Source of the DNA: Zea mays
Taxonomy: Eukaryota; Streptophyta; Magnoliopsida; Poales; Poaceae
Direction: 5' to 3'
Length of the DNA stretch: 64,000 bases
Assembly: GCF_902167145.1 (NCBI RefSeq)
Contig: NC_050096.1
Coordinates: forward strand, 79,914,683 to 79,978,682
Shown: piece after piece, positions 60,061 through 64,000 of the stretch
Layout: each line of letters begins with the position of its first letter
How positions within the stretch are numbered: the stretch's first letter is position 1
Notes under the pieces: model-generated
The model's input: only the letters and a program-made list of their open reading frames with translations
Told to the model about the DNA's origin: nothing
Databases searched by the model: none
Made by a program: the position numbers and the translations under genes

Positions 60061-60867
60061 TGTTTTTTTTTTTTTTTGCTAGGGTTTTTCAGAGGTGGCG
60101 GCAGTCGGCACTGCTCGGCCGGAGGTGGACGAAGGGGCCCGTGGTCTGCCGACTGCCTATTTTACTGGGTTTATTTTATTTTTCCTCGCTTTCCCATTCC
60201 ACCGGAGCAATTCTTGCCCCTTCACGTTACTTACGGCTATTTTAATTCTCTTTTTCTTTCTTGAGACAGCAATTTTCTCTTTCCCCTAGGATGCGTTTTG
60301 TTTGAACAGACAGATTCTACTGCAATCACGAACAATTAACTCCGGTAGCAAATCTTTACTACTCTATAAGAACATAGTGTAGACCATGGTGCACGGTTCT
60401 GCCCACGCCATCCAGCGCTCCCCTCTCTCTGCCTTATGGACCTCCAGCGCTTTACTCTATGCCTTCTAGGCCCCACTGTCCCAGCCCACGTCGATCCTCC
60501 CCACAGCGCTCCACAACCCATCGGAGCAGCTCCCCCGCTGATGGCGTCGTTCACCATTCCCATCTCCATAGAACGCGCCATCCTTTCCTTACATGGCGCC
60601 CCCTTCCCATCCTCCATACCTGGCGCCCTCCCTTCATACCATCAGAGCTGCTCCCCCACTGATGGTGTTGTCCACCATTCCCACCCTCCACCGAGACGAA
60701 AATGGACGGCAATCCCAAGCGCCATCCCTTCCTTACACGGCGAGGTCCCAACCATCTGCGCTCCCTTCCTTACATGGCGCCCCCTTCCCATCCTCCATAC
60801 CCGGCGTCGTCCACCACTCCCATCCTCCGCTTCCGGGGCAGAGATCTGGGTCGAGGAGACCTGGTTG
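60061..60867. other. Upstream intergenic DNA: T run and C-rich local repeats, no gene
   Basis: A run of about 17 T is at 60063-60079. From 60430 to 60860 C-rich words recur: TTACATGGCGCCCCCTTCCC with the following TCCTCCATAC occurs at about 60589 and 60770, and (C/T)CACCATTCCCA recurs three times. The repetition keeps frames open on both strands, but nothing resembles a known protein. Confidence 0.5.
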
Positions 60868-62104
60868 TGAAAGTCGCCTAGAGGGGGGGTGAATAGGGCG
60901 AAACTGAAATTCTCAAAAAATAATCACAACTACAAGCCGGATTAGCGTTAGAAATATAATAGAGTCCGTGAGAGAGGGTGCAAAACAAATCGCAAGCGAA
61001 TAATGAAGTGAGACACGCGGATTTGTTTTACCGAGGTTCGGTTCTTTTAAACCTACTCCCCGTTGAGGAGGCCACAAAGGCCGGGTCTCTTTCAACCCTT
61101 TCCCTCTCTCAAACGGTCCCTTAGACCGAGTGAGCTTTCTCTTCTCAAATGCTTGGAACATAAAGTTCCCACAAGGACCACCACAAGATTGGTGTCTCTT
61201 GCCTCAATTACAAGTGAGTTTGATCGCAATGAAGATTGAAAGAAAGCACAATTGCAAAAACCAAGCGACAAGAGCGACAAATAACACACAGATCACTTTC
61301 TCTCTCAAGTCACTAATCACTAATGATCTCTTTTCTCAATTGTGAAACTTGGAGAGATGGAGGCTTTGAATGTGTCTTGGAATGGATTGCTAGCTCTTGT
61401 ATTGAATGTTGAAGGTTGGAATGCTTGGATGTTATGAATGGAGGTGGTTGGGGTTGTATTTATAGCCACCAACCACTTCCTAGCCGTTACTCCATTCTGC
61501 TGAGCGCGGACGGTCCGCCCGCCAGGTCCGGACGGTCCGCCCCTGTAGATCAACGGCTGAAAATGCAACGGTCAGCAGTAACGGCTATATCAACGGCTAT
61601 ATTGCATTTAATGCATCGTCAGATGTCAGACAGACCCAGTCGCGGACGGTCCGGTCGTGCACCCCGGACGGTCCGCGAGGCCGCTATAATTCATTCTTCC
61701 AAACCCGTCACCTTCGGGTTTTTCGGATCCTTGCCTACCGGACGGTCCGCGCCTGAGGCCGGACGGTCCGAGCGAGGGTTCAGACGGTCCGCGCTTATCC
61801 TCCGGACGGTCCATAGTGCAGACACGGATTTTTGCATTGGTTCTGTCCGAGGGTCATCCTTGTGTCGCGGACGGTCCGCCGCAAGGGCCCGGACGGTCCG
61901 CGCTTGGCCTGTTTTTCAAAAAAGCTTCTCCTGTCCGGAATAATCTACGGTATTCCGGACAGTCGATTTAGTATAGTTGTAGATGAACCTTTGACACCTG
62001 TAGAACATATAATCTAGAGCAAACTAGTTAGTCCAATTATTTGTGTTGGGCAATTCAACCACCAAAATCAATTAGGAAGTAGGTGTAAGCCTAATTCCCT
62101 TTCA
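60868..62104 (-). repeat. 3' LTR of the Opie/Ji-like element (1237 bp)
   Basis: TG/CA ends as given for the element. It transcribes toward lower coordinates, the same direction as the thymidine kinase about 1 kb further on. It holds ten GACGGTCC motifs (61504-61905). Confidence 0.92.
61504..61905. repeat. Cluster of ten GACGGTCC palindromic motifs in the LTR
   Basis: CGGACGGTCCG-type words occur ten times in about 400 bp, in pairs separated by 12-20 bp. They lie in the U3 part of the LTR upstream of the likely transcription start. The motif is its own reverse complement apart from edge bases. Confidence 0.8.
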
Positions 62105-62118
62105 ATCTCCCCCTTTTT
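62105..62118 (-). other. Polypurine tract of the Opie/Ji-like element
   Basis: Minus strand AAAAAGGGGGAGAT directly before the LTR start TGAAAGGG. Confidence 0.9.
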
Positions 62119-62913
62119 GGTGATTGATGCCAATACAAACCAAAGCAAATATAAAAGTGCATAATTGAACCAGTTTGCATAATGTAAGTGCAAAGGTTGC
62201 TTGGAATTGAGCCAATAAATGTTACTTACTAGATGTGCATGGATTGTTTCTTTATTTTTAACATTTTGGACCACACTTGCACCACATGTTTTGTTTTTGC
62301 AAATTCTTTTTGTAAATGCTTTTCAAGTCCTTTTGCAATATAGTCAAAGGTAGATGAAATAAGATTTTTGCAAAGCATTTTCAAGTTTAAAATTTTCTCC
62401 CCTTGTTTCAAATGCTTTTCCTTTGACTAAACAAAACTCCCCCTCAAATAAATTCTCCTCTTAGTGTTCAAGAGAGTTTTGAGATATTAAGTTTTGAAGA
62501 TACTACTTGCTCCCCCTTTAGAACACAAAGAGATACCAATTTTGAAATTTACCAATTGAAAATCATCAATTTTAAAATTAGGGTGGTGGTGCGGTCCTTT
62601 TGCTTTGGGCTCATACTTTCTCCCCCTTTGGCATGAATCGCCAAAAACGGAATCATTAGAGCCTAATGAAGTACTTTCTCCTCCTTTGGTCATAAAATAA
62701 ATGAGTGAAGATTATACCAAAGTTGGAGAGATGCTCGGAGTGACGGCGAAGGATGAGTAGTAGAGTGAAGTGGAAGCCTTTGTCTTCGCCGAAGACTCCA
62801 ATTCCCTTTCAATATACCTATGACTTGGTTTGAAATATACTTGAAAACACATTAGTCATAGCATATATAAAAGAGACATGATCAAAGGTATATTTATGAG
62901 CTATGTGTGCAAA
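62119..62913 (-). other. 3' non-coding region of the Opie/Ji-like element
   Basis: Between the pol stop and the polypurine tract. CTCCCCCTTT-like pyrimidine runs recur on the plus strand (62450, 62508, 62620, 62680), which are extra purine tracts in element sense. No gene. Confidence 0.6.
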
Positions 62914-64000
62914 TTAGCAAAAGAAATTCCTAGAATCAAGAATATTAAGCTCATGCCTAAGTCTGGTAAAAGATTGTTCATCAAGTGGCTTGGTAAAGAT
63001 ATCGGCTAATTGATCTTTAGTGTTAATGTATGAAATCTCGATATCCCCCTTTTGTTGGTGATCCCTAAGAAAATGATACCGAATGGCTATGTGTTTAGTG
63101 CGGCTATGCTCAACGGGATTATCCGCCATGCGGATTGCACTCTCATTATCACATAGAAGAGGAACTTTGGTTAGTTTGTAACCGTAGTCCCGCAGGGTTT
63201 GCCTCATCCAAAGCAATTGCGCGCAACAATGGCCTGCGGCAATGTACTCGGCTTCGGCGGTAGAAAGAGCGACCGAATTTTGCTTCTTTGAAGCCCAAGA
63301 CACCAAGGATCTTCCCAAGAACTGGCAAGTCCCCGATGTGCTCTTCCTATTAATCTTACACCCTGCCCAATCGGCATCCGAATAACCAATCAAATCAAAC
63401 GTGGATCCCCGAGGGTACCAAAGCCCAAACTTAGGAGTATAAGCCAAGTATCTCAAGATTCGTTTTACGGCCGTAAGGTGTGATTCCTTAGGGTCGGCTT
63501 GAAATCTTGCACACATGCAAACGGAAAGCATAATGTCCGGTCGAGATGCGCATAAATAGAGCAATGAACCAATCATCGACCGGTATACCTTTTGATCCAC
63601 GGACTTACCTCCCGTGTCGAGGTCGAGATGCCCATTTGTTCCCATGGGAGTCTTGATGGGCTTGGCATCCTTCATTCCAAACTTGCTTAGAATGTCTTGA
63701 GTATACTTTGTTTGGCTAATGAAAGTGCCCTCTTGGAGTTGCTTGACTTGAAATCCTAAGAAATATTTCAACTCCCCCATCATCGACATCTCGAATTTCT
63801 TTGTCATGATCCTACTAAATTCTTCACATGTAGATTTATTAGTAGACCCAAATATAATATCATCAACATAAATTTGGCATACAAACAAATCATTGTCAAG
63901 AGTTTTAGTGAATAAAGTAGGATCGACTTTGCCGACTTTGAAGCCATTAGCAATAAGGAAATCTCTAAGGCATTCATACCATGCTCTTGGGGCTTGCTTG
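62914..64000 (-). CDS. Copia pol C-terminal part: reverse transcriptase end and RNase H (partial, intact frame)
   Basis: The open frame runs from the window edge to a stop at 62914-62916, 362 codons. It enters within RT at KQAPRAWYECLRDFL, then the catalytic YVDDIIFGS, then GELKYFLGFQVKQLQEG and RSMIGSLLYLCASRPDIM of the RT connection. RNase H follows with SDADWAGC, KSTSGTCQFLG, STAEAEYIAAG, LLCDNESAIRMADNP and HFLRDHQQKGDIEI, ending ADIFTKPLDEQSF. No stop or frameshift breaks it. This part copies RNA to DNA and removes the RNA strand. The rest of pol and gag lie beyond the window. Confidence 0.95.
   Translation of the reverse strand, partial: KQAPRAWYECLRDFLIANGFKVGKVDPTLFTKTLDNDLFVCQIYVDDIIFGSTNKSTCEEFSRIMTKKFEMSMMGELKYFLGFQVKQLQEGTFISQTKYTQDILSKFGMKDAKPIKTPMGTNGHLDLDTGGKSVDQKVYRSMIGSLLYLCASRPDIMLSVCMCARFQADPKESHLTAVKRILRYLAYTPKFGLWYPRGSTFDLIGYSDADWAGCKINRKSTSGTCQFLGRSLVSWASKKQNSVALSTAEAEYIAAGHCCAQLLWMRQTLRDYGYKLTKVPLLCDNESAIRMADNPVEHSRTKHIAIRYHFLRDHQQKGDIEISYINTKDQLADIFTKPLDEQSFTRLRHELNILDSRNFFC

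Larger units (their letters stand above)
60868..64000 (-). mobile_element. Opie/Ji-like Ty1/copia element (SIRE/Maximus type), 3' end; continues past right edge
   Basis: Read right to left: the end of pol (RT and RNase H), a non-coding stretch, a polypurine tract, and a 1237-bp 3' LTR. On the minus strand the LTR begins TGAAAGGGAATTAGGCTTAC and ends CTCTAGGCGACTTTCA, the ends I know from maize Opie/Ji. GGTTG (60863-60867) is the expected target duplication; its partner is outside. The RT/RNase H frame is intact to the window edge, so the copy may be young. Confidence 0.93.

Noticed and set aside
60436..60870. Open frames upstream of the thymidine kinase
   Set aside because: C-rich local repeats keep several frames open on both strands; there is no conserved domain or splice support.

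Overview
This is a slice of a large grass genome, most likely maize (Zea mays) or a close relative. The reasons are a copia element with Opie/Ji-type LTR ends at the right edge, a Tat-lineage (Grande-like) gypsy element, a CACTA transposon whose ends carry dozens of TTTGCCGAGTGT-type repeats, several gypsy LTRs of 2.4-4.0 kb with TGTAACACC ends, and one ordinary plant nuclear gene with GT-AG introns. The species call is inference; the element types are read from the sequence.

Left part, about 1-44,401: one stack of nested transposable elements. The outermost element (here D) is a gypsy element on the minus strand. Its gag start (10,780-11,249), tRNA-iMet primer site (11,866-11,877) and 5' LTR (11,882-12,084 plus 42,161-44,401) can still be assembled. 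Its gag is broken by a second gypsy element, E2 (5' LTR 6,777-10,779, leader ORF, gag and protease down to 4,490). E2 is cut by a fragment of a plus-strand LTR (X, 4,148-4,489), and that fragment is cut by E1, a second copy of the E2 family (LTR 795-4,147) that runs off the left edge. D's 5' LTR is split by element A (12,085-42,160). A has LTRs of about 3.75 kb on both sides and a 2.7-kb internal region with a primer site and polypurine tract but no gag or pol, holding instead an old ~186-bp repeat array. A's left LTR is split by an 8.5-kb CACTA transposon (13,422-21,915) and by a 3.9-kb solo LTR (C, 23,575-34,930). C is in turn split by a 7.4-kb Grande-like element (24,974-32,420). The intact right LTR of A and the related LTR of D, both in this window, supply unoccupied versions of three of these insertion sites. 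The nesting is therefore supported by target-site duplications and by in-window empty sites.

Middle part, 44,402-54,857: old repeat debris, a degenerate copia element on the minus strand (46,763-52,269) with both LTRs and a broken gag-pol, then intergenic DNA with local duplications and a small MITE.

Right part: the only clear host gene is a four-exon thymidine kinase on the minus strand (54,858-59,864). Its 279 residues have an intact reading frame across GT-AG introns and an N-terminal extension resembling an organelle transit peptide. Its 3.4-kb second intron carries a Tourist-type MITE, a tRNA-derived SINE with a perfect 19-bp target duplication, and another inverted-repeat element. About 1 kb upstream of the gene, an Opie/Ji-like copia element (60,868 to the edge) lies in the same orientation, so its 3' LTR points toward the kinase promoter.

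Most transposon genes here are decayed. The thymidine kinase and the RT/RNase H end of the right-hand copia element are the only long frames that look intact.
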